From Devosia sp. 1566 (GTDB lineage Bacteria > Pseudomonadota > Alphaproteobacteria > Rhizobiales > Devosiaceae): a stretch of 64,000 nt of DNA. Both the position numbers and the translations under genes were made by a program. Location of the stretch: NCBI RefSeq assembly GCF_004005995.1, contig NZ_CP034767.1:2790001-2854000 (forward strand). The letters are read 5' to 3'. Positions within the stretch are counted from its first letter, which is position 1, and each line of letters opens with the position of its first letter. Shown piece by piece: positions 43,060-54,432 of the stretch. Under the pieces are notes generated by a model that had not been told where the DNA came from, did not search any database, and saw nothing but the letters and a program-made list of their open reading frames with translations.

Positions 43060-43133
43060 ATCAACGGCTTGCCTCTTTTGGGAGCCCCATAGCGAGGGTC
43101 GAGAACACCACGTTGCTTTCAGGAGAATGTGCT
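43060..43133 (+). promoter_or_regulatory. ROSE-like RNA thermometer in the hsp20 leader
   Basis: TTGCT-ttc-AGGA (around 43113-43124) places the U-U-G-C-U anti-Shine-Dalgarno next to the AGGAG ribosome site 8 bases before the ATG, the hallmark of ROSE elements controlling small heat-shock genes in Rhizobiales. The upstream stem-loops were not fully traced. Confidence 0.4.
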
Positions 43134-43595
43134 ATGCAGACCATCGATTTTTCCCCCTTCTACCGCTCCACCGTCGGCTTCGACCGCCTCTTCAACCGCC
43201 TCGATACCCTGAGCGGGCAGGAAGCAAAAACTTATCCTCCCTACAATATCGAGCGTACTGGCGATGATGCCTACCGCATCTCCATCGCCGTGGCTGGCTT
43301 CTCCAATGGCGATATCGCCATCGAGACCAAGGAAAACAGCCTGGTTGTGAAGGGTGCCAAGCCCGCCGAGAGCACTGAAAAGGCTCGTGAATTCCTCCAT
43401 CGCGGCATTGCCGAGCGCGCTTTCGAGCTCCGCTTCCAGCTGGCCGACTATGTCGAGGTTCAGGGTGCCACGCTCGAAAACGGCTTGCTCCATCTGGAAC
43501 TGAAGCGCGAACTGCCCGAAAGCAAGAAGCCGCGCACCATCCAGATCAGCGGCGGCACCAGCCAGCCTACGATCGAGGACCAGTCGGTCAACTAA
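43134..43595 (+). CDS. Small heat-shock protein, Hsp20/alpha-crystallin
   Basis: 153-residue ATP-independent holdase chaperone. The N-terminus MQTIDFSPFYRSTVGFDRLF is that of the IbpA/HspA class A type; the crystallin domain spans about 37-135 (YNIERTGDDAYRISIAVAGF, then GIAERAFELRFQL and NGLLHLELKRELPE), and the C-terminal IXI-like anchor is IQI near 139-141. AGGAG precedes ATG 43134; longer in-frame readings lack homology. Expected to be heat-induced. Confidence 0.95.
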   Translation: MQTIDFSPFYRSTVGFDRLFNRLDTLSGQEAKTYPPYNIERTGDDAYRISIAVAGFSNGDIAIETKENSLVVKGAKPAESTEKAREFLHRGIAERAFELRFQLADYVEVQGATLENGLLHLELKRELPESKKPRTIQISGGTSQPTIEDQSVN

Positions 43596-43620
43596 TCCGA
43601 CCCGTTCGCAACGATCCAAG

Positions 43621-43649
43621 AGGCGCAGTCCACCCGGGCTGCGCTTTTT
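43621..43649 (+). terminator. Intrinsic terminator of hsp20
   Basis: GGCGCAG..CTGCGCT stem with inner TCC/GGG pairs, loop ACCC, followed by TTTTT, about 25 bp past the hsp20 stop. Confidence 0.85.
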
Positions 43650-43739
43650 CATTTACCCCCAGCCGGAACTTCACCGCGTCACTCCGGTTTCCCTTTGAAC
43701 ACACGGCAGCCATCTGCCCCTCACCTCAAGGACAAACCT

Positions 43740-44213
43740 ATGGCCATCCCCTCGGTAGAATTGAAGTCTAACTCCAAATCCGCGGTGATCGAGCTGCTCA
43801 ATGCCCGCCTCGCCGACTCTATCGATCTGGCGCTGCTGACCAAGCAGGCGCACTGGAATCTCAAAGGCTTGCAGTTCATCGCGGTACACGAAATGCTCGA
43901 TCCATTCCGCGCCGCCATCGACACCCATACTGACGTGATCGCCGAACGGGTGGCGCAGCTGGATGGCATTGCCTTGGGCACCAGCCAAGTGGTTGCCGCC
44001 TCCACGAGCCTGCCGCCCTATCCCACCGAGATTCGCAAAGTCCCAGACCATCTTGCGGCACTGACTGAGCGCTACGCCCAACTCGCCAACCAGATTCGCG
44101 ACGATATCGACACCGTCGAAGAGGCCGGGGACCCGACCTCGGCCGACATCCTGACCGCCTTTTCACGCGAGCTCGACAAGGATCTGTGGTTCCTTAAATC
44201 GCATCTCGAATAG
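43740..44213 (+). CDS. dps: DNA-binding ferritin-like protein Dps
   Basis: 157 residues. The inter-subunit ferroxidase centre is complete: H38, H50, D54, D65 and E69 have the same spacing as E. coli H51, H63, D67, D78 and E82. The dodecamer stores iron using peroxide and protects DNA in starvation. The N-terminal extension is short with three lysines, so DNA binding could be weaker than in E. coli. AAGGA seven bases before the ATG. Confidence 0.95.
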   Translation: MAIPSVELKSNSKSAVIELLNARLADSIDLALLTKQAHWNLKGLQFIAVHEMLDPFRAAIDTHTDVIAERVAQLDGIALGTSQVVAASTSLPPYPTEIRKVPDHLAALTERYAQLANQIRDDIDTVEEAGDPTSADILTAFSRELDKDLWFLKSHLE

Positions 44214-44729
44214 CTATTTCTGGACTTCAGGCTGGTGGGGCTCCCCGTATTAAGGGAGACCCAGGCGCAAAAATTCTGCTTTCCTATCCCCAAGTTGGCA
44301 ATTTCCTACTTGGCTGTCCCAAGCCGCTCATATCCCGCTTGACCCCCGGTTTCGATTTATGCAATTGTGACCGCGATAGGGCAGCACGTCTGTCCTTTCT
44401 GACGCGTCGCCCCGGTCTCCCCGGCCAGCACGCACGCCGATCCGGCTGGCCCGCTATGCCATTAGCGGAAACGGACAGGCGGGGATAAATCCGAGACGCC
44501 GAACGCCCGTTCAGGCCAGTCTCGAAGCCCGAATGAGCGGCCATTTGGATGCAGCGCCGCTCCCACGCATGGACGTATTTGCTCTTCCGAGCCGTACCCG
44601 GTACGACCCGCTCGAGCAGCGCGCCCACCAGAGGACGACAATGCATCCGCCCCGCCGCCCGCCGGCACACTCAGGATGCACACGACATAGCGACATGCCC
44701 GCTTGGGCCGACAGAGCAAGGATACGACC
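44214..44729 (+). other. 516-bp non-coding gap before gltB
   Basis: Begins with an imperfect hairpin after dps (44232-44264, GGGCTCCC / GGGAGACCC arms, no T-run). I see no credible ORF, tRNA or repeat family in the rest. A TTGACC at 44339 is a possible -35 element but lacks a well-spaced -10. Probably holds the promoter and long leader of gltB. Confidence 0.5.
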
Positions 44730-47700
44730 ATGGCACCCCACCGGAACGGACCCACTTTTCCCGTCACGATCCCCGCCAGCACTCGTAAAACTCTGATCGA
44801 GAATGGTCGCCCTGTCGCTCTCAACACCGGCCGCCCCGCTGCTCAGGGTCTTTACGATCCGGCCAATGAGCACGATGCCTGCGGCATCGGCATGATCGCC
44901 AACATCAAGAACAAGCCCAGCCACGAAGTGGTCGAAAAGGGTCTCGAGATCCTCGAGAACCTCGAACACCGCGGCGCCGTAGGTGCCGATCCGCTGATGG
45001 GTGATGGCGCGGGCATCCTGGTGCAAACGCCGCATGCCTTTTTTAGCAAGGTCCTGCCGTTCCCCCTGCCCGAAAAGCAGTTCTACGCGGTGGCCATGCT
45101 GTTTTATCCCAACGATCCCGCCCTTCGGGATCGCTGCGCCCAGACGGTGCGGGCGTGCCTCGCGAGCGAAGGGCTGACCCTGCTCGGCGAGCGCCTCGTG
45201 CCCTTCGATAACTCTGCCCTTTCGGCCGGCGTTATCGCCACCCAGCCCATCATCGAGCAGATGGTGATCGGCCGCCCCGTTGGCCTTACCATCGATGAGT
45301 TCGAGCGCAAGCTCCTGATCGTGCGCAAGGTGATCTCCAACACGGTTTATCGCGAGATCCCCGAAAGCGACACGGACAACGGCTTTTACGTCGTCTCCAT
45401 GTCGGCGCGCACCATTGTCTACAAGGGCATGTTCCTCGCCTACCAGCTTAAGGCCTTTTACCCGGACCTGCATGACGAGGACTTCGAGTCCGCCATTGCC
45501 TTGGTGCACCAGCGCTTTTCCACCAACACCTTCCCGTCTTGGAAGCTGGCGCATCCCTATCGCATGACCACCCATAATGGTGAGATCAACACCATCCGGG
45601 GCAACGTCAACTGGATGGCGGCGCGCCAGGCCTCCGTGTCGTCGCCCCTGTTTGGCGAAGACATCACCAAGATCTGGCCCATCTCCTATGAGGGCCAGTC
45701 CGATACCGCCTGCTTCGATAACGCGCTGGAATTCCTCGTGCGCGGCGGCTATTCGCTGCCCCATGCAGCCATGATGCTGATCCCCGAAGCCTGGGCCGGC
45801 AACCCGCTGATGGACGACACCCGCCGCGCCTTTTACGAATATCATGCTGCCCTGATGGAGCCCTGGGACGGCCCCGCCGCCATGTCGCTGTCCGATGGCC
45901 GCTATGTAGTCGCAACGCTGGACCGCAATGGACTTCGCCCCGCCCGCTATCTCGTCACCAAGGAAGGCCATGTCGTGCTGGCCTCCGAATCGGGTGTGCT
46001 CGACATCCCCGAGGAAGATGTTGTCGAGCGCTGGCGCCTGCAGCCCGGCCGCATGCTGCTGATCGACCTTGAAGAAGGCCGCATCATCTCTGATGACGAG
46101 ATCAAGCAGAGCCTTGCCGTTCGCAATCCCTATTCGGCCTGGCTCGCCCGCACCCAGATCGTGCTCGAAGACCTGCCCGAAACCCAGCCCAAGGCGCCGA
46201 CCACCTCGGAGTCGCTGCTCGACCGCATGCAGGCCTTTGGCTACACCCAGGAAGACATCAAGCTGCTGATGACGCCCATGGCGACGACCGGTCAGGAAGC
46301 CGTTGGCTCCATGGGCACCGATACGCCCATCTCGGCGCTCTCGGACAAGAGCAAGCTGCTTTACACCTACTTCAAGCAGAACTTCGCCCAGGTCACCAAT
46401 CCGCCCATCGATCCGATCCGCGAGGAATCGGTGATGAGCCTCGTCTCGTTCATCGGGCCGCGGCCGAACCTGTTCGACCTTGAAGGCGCCTCGCATCACA
46501 AGCGCCTTGAAGTGCGTCAGCCCATTTTGACCAATGAGGATCTCGAAAAGATCCGCGCCATTGGCGACATGGCCGACAACGAGTTCCGCACGCAGACCCT
46601 CGATATCACCTACCCGGCTGCTGAGGGCGCGGCGGGCATGGAAGCGGCGCTCGCCACCATCTGCGAGGCTGCCGAAACCGCGGTGCGGGGCGAATTCAAC
46701 ATCATCATCCTTTCGGACCGCCTGGTTTCGGCCGAACGCATCGCCATTCCGGCGCTGCTGGCGACCGCTGCTGTGCACCATCACCTGATCCGCAAGGGTC
46801 TGCGCACCTCTTCGGGGCTCGTGGTGGAAACCGGCGAAGCGCGCGAAATGCACCACTTCGCCATGCTGGCTGGCTATGGCGCTGAAGCCATCAACCCCTA
46901 TCTGGCCTTCGAAGCGCTGGCGGCCCTGCATGCTGAAGGCGAGTTCCCGGCCGAAGTCGACGCCCATGAAGTGGTTTACCGCTACATCAAGAGCGTCGGT
47001 AAGGGCCTGCTCAAGGTCATGAGCAAGATGGGCATCTCGACCTATCAGAGCTATTGCGGCGCCCAGATCTTTGACGCCGTGGGCCTCAGCACCGAATTCG
47101 TGCAGCGCTTCTTTTTTGGCACTGCCACGACCATCGAAGGCGTGGGCCTGCTCGAGATCGCCGAGGAAACCGTCAGCCGCCACGCCGGCGCCTTTGGCAA
47201 CGACATCGTGCTGCAAAAGTCGCTCGATGTGGGCGGCGAATATATGTACCGCATCCGCGGCGAAAAGCATGCCTGGTCGCCCGATGTGGTGGCCGACCTG
47301 CAGCACGCCGTGCGTACCCGCGAAGACAGCCCCGAAACGGCCCAGGACCGTTACAACAGCTTCGCGCAGCGCGTGAACACGGCCGAAAACGGCTATCTTG
47401 CCATTCGCCATCTCCTTGACTTCAAGCCGCTCGGCCCCGCCGTTGCGCTTGAGGAAGTCGAGCCAGCCGTCGATCTGGTCAAGCGCTTCGTCACCGGCGC
47501 CATGAGCTTTGGCTCGATCAGCCGCGAAGCCCATACCACGCTTGCCATTGCCATGAACCGCATCGGCGGCAAGTCCAACACGGGCGAAGGCGGCGAAGAG
47601 CCCGACCGTTACAAGCCGCTCCAGGATGGCTCGTCCAACCCGCTGCGCTCGGCAATCAAGCAGGTTGCGTCCGGCCGCTTCGGTGTCACCACCGAATATC

Positions 47701-49478
47701 TGGTCAATGCCGACCAGCTCCAGATCAAGGTCGCGCAGGGTGCCAAGCCCGGCGAAGGCGGCCAGTTGCCTGGCCATAAGGTGGACTGGATCGTCGCCAA
47801 GACGCGCCACTCGACCCCTGGCGTCGGGCTGATCTCGCCCCCGCCGCACCACGACATCTATTCGATCGAAGATCTGGCGCAGCTGATCTACGATCTCAAG
47901 AACGTCAATGAGACCGCCGATATTTCGGTCAAGCTCGTCTCGGAAGTCGGCGTCGGCACCGTCGCCGCCGGCGTTGCCAAGGCGCGCGCAGACCACATCA
48001 CCATCTCGGGCTATGATGGCGGCACCGGCGCGTCACCGCTGACTTCGCTCAAGCATGCCGGCGGTCCGTGGGAGATCGGCCTCGCTGAAACCCACCAGAC
48101 CCTGGTGCTCAACCGCTTGCGCGCCCGCGTCAAGCTGCAGGTCGATGGCGGCCTCAAGACCGGCCGCGATGTGCTGGTGGGTGCCCTGCTTGGCGCCGAC
48201 GAGTTCGGCTTTTCTACCGCACCACTGATCGCCGCTGGCTGCATCATGATGCGCAAGTGCCATCTCAACACCTGCCCGGTTGGCGTTGCCACGCAGGATC
48301 CCGTGTTGCGCAAGCGCTTCAAGGGCACGCCTGAGCACGTCATCAACTACTTCTTCTTCATCGCCGAAGAACTGCGCGGCCTGATGGCACAGCTGGGCGC
48401 CCGTACGCTGAACGAGTTGGTCGGCCGCTCCGACCTCATTGTGCAAAAGCCTATGCCCGAGCACTGGAAGAGCGAAGGCGTCGACCTGTCGCGCCTCCTG
48501 TTCAAGCCCGAGCCGCTTGGTGGCGACACGCTGTTCCAATCCGAACGCCAGGATCACCACCTTGAAGCCGTGCTCGATCGCAAGCTGGTCGAACTGGCCC
48601 AGCCAGCTCTCGAACATGGCAAGGCTGTCCAGATCGAGCTGCCGATCCGCTCGCGCGACCGCTCGGCCGGCGCCATGCTGTCGGGTGCCGTTGCCAAGCG
48701 CTATGGCCATGAAGGCTTGCCGGAGGACACCATCTCCATCAAGCTCAACGGCACCGCCGGCCAAGCCTTTGGCGCCTTCCTCGCCCATGGCATTTCGATC
48801 GATCTCGTGGGCGATGCCAATGACTATGTCGGCAAGGGTCTTTCGGGCGGGCGCATCGTCGTGCGTCCATCCCCGACCACGGGCATCATCCCGGAGAAGT
48901 CGATCATCGTGGGCAACACGGTGCTTTACGGTGCCATCTCGGGCGAATGCTACTTCCGTGGCGTCGCCGGCGAGCGCTTTGCGGTCCGCAACTCCGGCGC
49001 CCTTGCCGTCGTGGAAGGTACGGGCGATCATGGCTGCGAATACATGACCGGCGGCGTGGTCGTGGTGATCGGCCAAACCGGGCGCAATTTTGCGGCTGGC
49101 ATGTCGGGCGGCGTGGCCTATGTGCTCGATGAGGACGAAACCTTCCGCTCGCGCTGCAATCTGGCAATGGTCGAACTAGAGCCGGTGCCCGAGGAAGAAT
49201 CCCTGATGCAGCGCCTGCACCACCACGGCGGCGATCTGGAATGGCATGGCCGCGTCGACATCTCGGGCGATATAACCAAGCATGACGATGAGCGCCTGCA
49301 CCAGCTCATCTCCAACCACCTGCACTATACCGGCTCGACCCGCGCCAAATATGTGCTGGACCACTGGGCCGAGATGCGGCCGAAATTCGTCAAGGTGATG
49401 CCGGTGGAATATCGCCGCGCCATCCTTGAAATGGAAAAGCGCCGCGCCGGCACCAACACCGTCGTGGCAGCGGAATAA
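44730..49478 (+). CDS. gltB: Glutamate synthase (NADPH) large subunit
   Basis: 1582 residues. The N-terminal glutaminase has its nucleophile C51 in [10 protein letters not shown], after a 50-residue stretch that should be a cleaved propeptide. Then come the central domain, the FMN-binding synthase domain ([37 protein letters not shown]), the 3Fe-4S cysteines in [13 protein letters not shown], and the C-terminal beta-helix (GXXGXXXG repeats, e.g. [14 protein letters not shown]). AAGGAT eight bases before ATG 44730. Converts glutamine and 2-oxoglutarate to two glutamates with GltD. Confidence 0.95.
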   Translation: MAPHRNGPTFPVTIPASTRKTLIENGRPVALNTGRPAAQGLYDPANEHDACGIGMIANIKNKPSHEVVEKGLEILENLEHRGAVGADPLMGDGAGILVQTPHAFFSKVLPFPLPEKQFYAVAMLFYPNDPALRDRCAQTVRACLASEGLTLLGERLVPFDNSALSAGVIATQPIIEQMVIGRPVGLTIDEFERKLLIVRKVISNTVYREIPESDTDNGFYVVSMSARTIVYKGMFLAYQLKAFYPDLHDEDFESAIALVHQRFSTNTFPSWKLAHPYRMTTHNGEINTIRGNVNWMAARQASVSSPLFGEDITKIWPISYEGQSDTACFDNALEFLVRGGYSLPHAAMMLIPEAWAGNPLMDDTRRAFYEYHAALMEPWDGPAAMSLSDGRYVVATLDRNGLRPARYLVTKEGHVVLASESGVLDIPEEDVVERWRLQPGRMLLIDLEEGRIISDDEIKQSLAVRNPYSAWLARTQIVLEDLPETQPKAPTTSESLLDRMQAFGYTQEDIKLLMTPMATTGQEAVGSMGTDTPISALSDKSKLLYTYFKQNFAQVTNPPIDPIREESVMSLVSFIGPRPNLFDLEGASHHKRLEVRQPILTNEDLEKIRAIGDMADNEFRTQTLDITYPAAEGAAGMEAALATICEAAETAVRGEFNIIILSDRLVSAERIAIPALLATAAVHHHLIRKGLRTSSGLVVETGEAREMHHFAMLAGYGAEAINPYLAFEALAALHAEGEFPAEVDAHEVVYRYIKSVGKGLLKVMSKMGISTYQSYCGAQIFDAVGLSTEFVQRFFFGTATTIEGVGLLEIAEETVSRHAGAFGNDIVLQKSLDVGGEYMYRIRGEKHAWSPDVVADLQHAVRTREDSPETAQDRYNSFAQRVNTAENGYLAIRHLLDFKPLGPAVALEEVEPAVDLVKRFVTGAMSFGSISREAHTTLAIAMNRIGGKSNTGEGGEEPDRYKPLQDGSSNPLRSAIKQVASGRFGVTTEYLVNADQLQIKVAQGAKPGEGGQLPGHKVDWIVAKTRHSTPGVGLISPPPHHDIYSIEDLAQLIYDLKNVNETADISVKLVSEVGVGTVAAGVAKARADHITISGYDGGTGASPLTSLKHAGGPWEIGLAETHQTLVLNRLRARVKLQVDGGLKTGRDVLVGALLGADEFGFSTAPLIAAGCIMMRKCHLNTCPVGVATQDPVLRKRFKGTPEHVINYFFFIAEELRGLMAQLGARTLNELVGRSDLIVQKPMPEHWKSEGVDLSRLLFKPEPLGGDTLFQSERQDHHLEAVLDRKLVELAQPALEHGKAVQIELPIRSRDRSAGAMLSGAVAKRYGHEGLPEDTISIKLNGTAGQAFGAFLAHGISIDLVGDANDYVGKGLSGGRIVVRPSPTTGIIPEKSIIVGNTVLYGAISGECYFRGVAGERFAVRNSGALAVVEGTGDHGCEYMTGGVVVVIGQTGRNFAAGMSGGVAYVLDEDETFRSRCNLAMVELEPVPEEESLMQRLHHHGGDLEWHGRVDISGDITKHDDERLHQLISNHLHYTGSTRAKYVLDHWAEMRPKFVKVMPVEYRRAILEMEKRRAGTNTVVAAE

Positions 49479-49490
49479 GGCACAAGGATC

Positions 49491-49799
49491 ATGTTAAGAA
49501 TCGTTGTACTCGCCGCTTCCCTCTGCTTGACCACCTGGCCCGTCGCCGCTGCAGAAAAGGAAATCGCCATTGTCGCTCAGTTCTTGTCGCCCGATGGCGA
49601 GCAGCGCATCGAGCTGACCTTTGGTCGACCCGGACTTAGTTTGGCGGATTGCCGACGCGACTACTACGCATCCCTGCGTTCGATCAAAAGCCAGATTGCC
49701 AACGGCTTTGTGCATCCTAATCTGCGCCGTTTCACCTATGTTGACGGCAGCTGCCAGGACGTAACCGGCCAGGGACGCGGATCGCCAGCAGTACGCTAG
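49491..49799 (+). CDS. Small secreted protein between gltB and gltD
   Basis: 102 residues, hypothetical. Residues 1-21 are a clear signal peptide (MLRIVVLAASLCLTTWPVAAA). The mature part contains two cysteines (in LADCRRDY and DGSCQDV) that could form a disulfide, so periplasmic. It starts 12 bp after the gltB stop with an AAGGAT site, so it is transcribed with gltB. No family recognised. No link to glutamate synthesis is evident. Confidence 0.72.
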   Translation: MLRIVVLAASLCLTTWPVAAAEKEIAIVAQFLSPDGEQRIELTFGRPGLSLADCRRDYYASLRSIKSQIANGFVHPNLRRFTYVDGSCQDVTGQGRGSPAVR

Positions 49800-49872
49800 G
49801 GCAGGTTCGGCAGCGTCAACGGCGACATCCACTTCTGACGACCATCGATAGACGGTCAGCTAAGGCTTAATA

Positions 49873-51300
<1,428 letters not shown>

Positions 51301-51309
51301 ACTCTGGTG

Positions 51310-51327
51310 GGCGGGAGCGATCCCGCC
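51310..51327 (+). terminator. Hairpin between gltD and hpt
   Basis: GGCGGGA-gcga-TCCCGCC, a perfect 7-bp stem 9 bases after the gltD stop and without a T-run. Probably a weak terminator or processing signal; hpt starts 25 bp later. Confidence 0.5.
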
Positions 51328-51352
51328 TCATCAACCTGCTTCGGACCTGCCA

Positions 51353-51892
51353 ATGACTTCCCCGGCCTATGTTGTCGATGAACTGATTTCCGCCAAGGCC
51401 ATCGCTGCCCGGGTGGAAGCCCTCGCCAAGGAAATCTCGGCCTATTTCGCCGACACCGACAAGCTTGTGGTCGTGGGTCTGCTCCGCGGATCGTTCATCT
51501 TCATCGCCGATCTCGTGCGCGAGCTCGACCTGCCGGTGGAAGTGGATTTTCTCGAGGCCTCCTCCTATGGCAACTCCACCCAGTCGAGCCGGGAAGTGCG
51601 CATCCTCAAGGATCTGCGCGGTGAGATTGCCGGCCGCGACGTGCTGGTCGTCGAGGACATCGTCGATACCGGTCACACGCTCAAGCATGTGCTCGAAATC
51701 CTGCAAACGCGCCATCCCCGGCGCGTCGAGGTTTGTGCCCTGCTCAACAAACAGAGCCGTCGCGAAACCGATGTGCACGCCAAATGGATCGGCTTCGACA
51801 TCCCGGACAAATTCGTTGTCGGCTACGGCATCGATTATGCGCAACGCAATCGCAACCTGCCCTATATCGGCGCGGTGCGTTTCCTCGATTAG
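51353..51892 (+). CDS. hpt: Hypoxanthine phosphoribosyltransferase
   Basis: Purine salvage enzyme, 179 residues. PRPP motif [13 protein letters not shown] at 97-109, pyrophosphate loop GLLRGS (42-47) and the flexible loop with [10 protein letters not shown] (70-79). Start ATG 51353 gives the usual length; a longer reading to 51140 runs inside gltD. Acts in the cytoplasm to make IMP and possibly GMP. Confidence 0.93.
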   Translation: MTSPAYVVDELISAKAIAARVEALAKEISAYFADTDKLVVVGLLRGSFIFIADLVRELDLPVEVDFLEASSYGNSTQSSREVRILKDLRGEIAGRDVLVVEDIVDTGHTLKHVLEILQTRHPRRVEVCALLNKQSRRETDVHAKWIGFDIPDKFVVGYGIDYAQRNRNLPYIGAVRFLD

Positions 51893-51918
51893 ATCAGGCC
51901 TGCTCTGAAGTGGCGATC

Positions 51919-53160
51919 CTAGAGCGGGCTTGCGCCATTATCGGCTGGTACTGCTTCCGGATCGATGCCCACGCCGAACGCATCCACCCGCCCCATCGGG
52001 GCATTCATCAACTGATCGAGCGTGAACGCTGGCGCGGGGCTCGGCGCACCGGTTGCCGTTAACAGATCGCCGGCGCGAGCCGGGGCGCGGTTAAGCGGGA
52101 TAATGGCCCCTGCCACTTCAAGCAGCCGGATTTGCCCCAAGCCCTGAAACGGAGGCCGCAGCATCGCCGCGGCATCGGTGCCGGCGAGCGGATCGGCAAC
52201 CGCCACGCTCACTCCACCACCCCGGTAAAAGGTGCGCAGTGACTGGCTGACGTAAAAGGCCAGCTTGTCCGCTCCTGCCGAGGAGAAATGGATGCCGTCA
52301 TCCCGGCGCATGCGGGCGTTCTGTCCGTTCACATCTGGACCATAGGTGGCGTACTTGCCGTCCTCACCCACAAACCGTTCATAGATGTCGAGGAACTCGG
52401 CGCCGCCCGAGAAACTGGCCAGCCGCTGAATGGCATTGATCTGGCTGATCGCGGTTGAATAATCGTTCTTGGACATCGGTGGCAGTCCCACCCACAGGAC
52501 CGGCTTGCGCGCTGCACGCAGCTTTTGCAGGAACTCGGTAATCCGCCCTTGGTAGAGGCGGCTCCACTGCTCGCTGAGCGGCTCCAGCGTCTCCCCTTCC
52601 GCCTTGATCTCCTGGCGGTCATTGAGCCCGATAATCACCACCGCCAGATCGAAGCTGCCCTCGGCGATCTCCTCTTCGACCTCTGCCGTCCAGTTGAAAT
52701 GATCCTGTCGCACAAAGCCGGAATCACCCACACCCTGATCGATCACCACCAGGTTTGGGTCTTCGGCGTAGAAGCGCTCCAGCGCCTTGGCGAGATCAAC
52801 AGCCATGGAGTCGCCGAACACGGCCAGCTTGGTGGCATCCGCCGCTTTCTCGACGGTGGGTTTCGGCGGTGGCGCAGCTGCCGCGGGCGCCTCGCGACGC
52901 CTTTGCTGCTGCTGTGGCTCCTGGCGCGGCTGCTGGCGTTGCTCCTGCTGGCGCGGCTGCACCCGGCGCGGTTGCTCGACCGGGGGAGCAGCCTGAGGCT
53001 CCTCGCCAAACAACAGGTCAAACAAGGTGCGTCGCTTTTGCTGCTGGGCGACTAAGATGTCGGGCACAGGTTGTGCCAAGGCCGGCGCCACGTCCACGAA
53101 GATGAACATGGCGATCCACAGGGCCACAGCAACACGGACAAAAGGAGCCTTGATACGCAT
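51919..53160 (-). CDS. SGNH/GDSL hydrolase, DUF459 type
   Basis: 413 residues, exported. A signal peptide (1-29, ending APALAQ) is followed by a Gln/Arg/Pro-rich low-complexity linker (about 55-105) and the SGNH domain with GDSMA (116-120), the block GLNDRQ and the catalytic DGIHFS (Asp/His) near 300. In Rhizobiales such proteins are thought to act on envelope polymers. Last gene of the galE-mltB-DUF459 run, 47 bp after mltB. Confidence 0.82.
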   Translation of the reverse strand: MRIKAPFVRVAVALWIAMFIFVDVAPALAQPVPDILVAQQQKRRTLFDLLFGEEPQAAPPVEQPRRVQPRQQEQRQQPRQEPQQQQRRREAPAAAAPPPKPTVEKAADATKLAVFGDSMAVDLAKALERFYAEDPNLVVIDQGVGDSGFVRQDHFNWTAEVEEEIAEGSFDLAVVIIGLNDRQEIKAEGETLEPLSEQWSRLYQGRITEFLQKLRAARKPVLWVGLPPMSKNDYSTAISQINAIQRLASFSGGAEFLDIYERFVGEDGKYATYGPDVNGQNARMRRDDGIHFSSAGADKLAFYVSQSLRTFYRGGGVSVAVADPLAGTDAAAMLRPPFQGLGQIRLLEVAGAIIPLNRAPARAGDLLTATGAPSPAPAFTLDQLMNAPMGRVDAFGVGIDPEAVPADNGASPL

Positions 53161-53207
53161 GGCGCTATATTAGCCCAGGCGCAGTGTCAAAACCATGGCC
53201 CTCGATG

Positions 53208-54419
53208 TCAGCGTTCTGCAGACACCAAGGCTTGATAAGCAGCGCGCGTGATGAAGCCGTCCGCCACCTCACCGCGGCTCGCCTGAAAGCGCGCATAAGC
53301 CTCCTGCGTGATCGGCCCTAGTCGTCCGTCCACCGCCCCGTCATAGAGCCCCAGGGCCTTGAGCGCCGCCTGCACCGCCTCGCGCTGCTGCAGATTGGGG
53401 AACACCGTGTCGCGCGGCCAGGCTGCCGCAAAGGCGCCTCCTCCCTTGAGGCGATCGGTGAGATGCGCTACCGCCAAAGCATAGCTATCGGAAAAGTTAT
53501 AGCCCTTGAGCACCAGATAATTCTGCGTCAGCAAAAACTTGGGCCCGTTCTGCCCTGCCGGCACATACAAAAACACCGGCAGGCTCGGATTGGCGAAGGC
53601 CCGCCCACCGGCCCGGGTAATCCCCCGTTCAGCGAAAAACGCGATGGGCCGCATCTGGGTGCGCGACGCCAGCAAATAGTCGAAGCCCTGTGGCACCTCG
53701 ACCTCAAAGCCCCAGTCTACTCCCGGCTGGTAACCCAGCCCGCGCAGATAAACCGCACTGGTCGCAAGCGCATCGGTCAGCGAGTTGTGCAGATCCACCC
53801 GGCCATCGCCGTCCCCATCCGTGCCGAACTTCACGACATTGGATGGGTTCACCTGCAGGTGCCCGATCGCCCCCGCCCAGGAGCCAACAAGGCGCTGTGC
53901 ATCCAACGGTCCGCGCTGCACCAGCAGCAGCGCCGCAATCAAATCGCCCTCATCTTCCAAAAGCCGCGAGCGACGCTGGTGCACAAGGGTCGCGAGCGAG
54001 CGCACCACCGGCCGGATCAGTGAGTTGTTGCCCAGCACCGTGCCATAATCGGTTTCCATGCCCCAAATGGCGCCAAGCAGATAGGGATCAACCCCGTATT
54101 GCTGCCCCACTGCACCGAACAGCGCCGCGTTGCGCTCGACCGCCGAGCGGCCACGCGCCACCCGCTCGCCGGTCACCCGTCCATCAATATAGTCCCAGAT
54201 GGGGGTAGCAAACTCGGGCTGGCTGGTGACCAGACCAGGCGTACGCGGGTCGGGCGAGAGCCCGTCCATGGCCGCCGCGTAGGTTTGAGCACTTACGCCG
54301 GCAGCCAGTGCCTTGGCGCGAAAGCTCGCCACAAAGCTGTCAAAGCTCTCCGCCGGCTGCCCCCATGCCGTGGACAGCCACGCCAAGCTCAACACCAGAA
54401 CCGCCAGCAGTCGCTTCAT
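53208..54419 (-). CDS. Lytic murein transglycosylase, MltB family
   Basis: 403 residues: signal peptide (1-20), an SLT_2 catalytic domain with the acid E122 in IWGMETDYGT, the SVVNWA-equivalent and NPSNVVKFGTDGDGDGRVDL region, and a C-terminal PG_binding_1 domain (about 340-400, ALKALGLYDGAVDGRLGPIT). Cleaves peptidoglycan glycan strands in the periplasm. No lipobox cysteine, so a soluble MltB-type. 13 bp downstream of galE. Confidence 0.92.
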   Translation of the reverse strand: MKRLLAVLVLSLAWLSTAWGQPAESFDSFVASFRAKALAAGVSAQTYAAAMDGLSPDPRTPGLVTSQPEFATPIWDYIDGRVTGERVARGRSAVERNAALFGAVGQQYGVDPYLLGAIWGMETDYGTVLGNNSLIRPVVRSLATLVHQRRSRLLEDEGDLIAALLLVQRGPLDAQRLVGSWAGAIGHLQVNPSNVVKFGTDGDGDGRVDLHNSLTDALATSAVYLRGLGYQPGVDWGFEVEVPQGFDYLLASRTQMRPIAFFAERGITRAGGRAFANPSLPVFLYVPAGQNGPKFLLTQNYLVLKGYNFSDSYALAVAHLTDRLKGGGAFAAAWPRDTVFPNLQQREAVQAALKALGLYDGAVDGRLGPITQEAYARFQASRGEVADGFITRAAYQALVSAER

Positions 54420-54432
54420 CTTTGTTCCGATC

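Noticed and set aside
44511..47996. 1161-residue ORF antisense to gltB
   Set aside because: Product of GC-rich codon bias on the opposite strand; composition (Gly, Asp, His, Arg-rich) has no family features, while gltB is certain.
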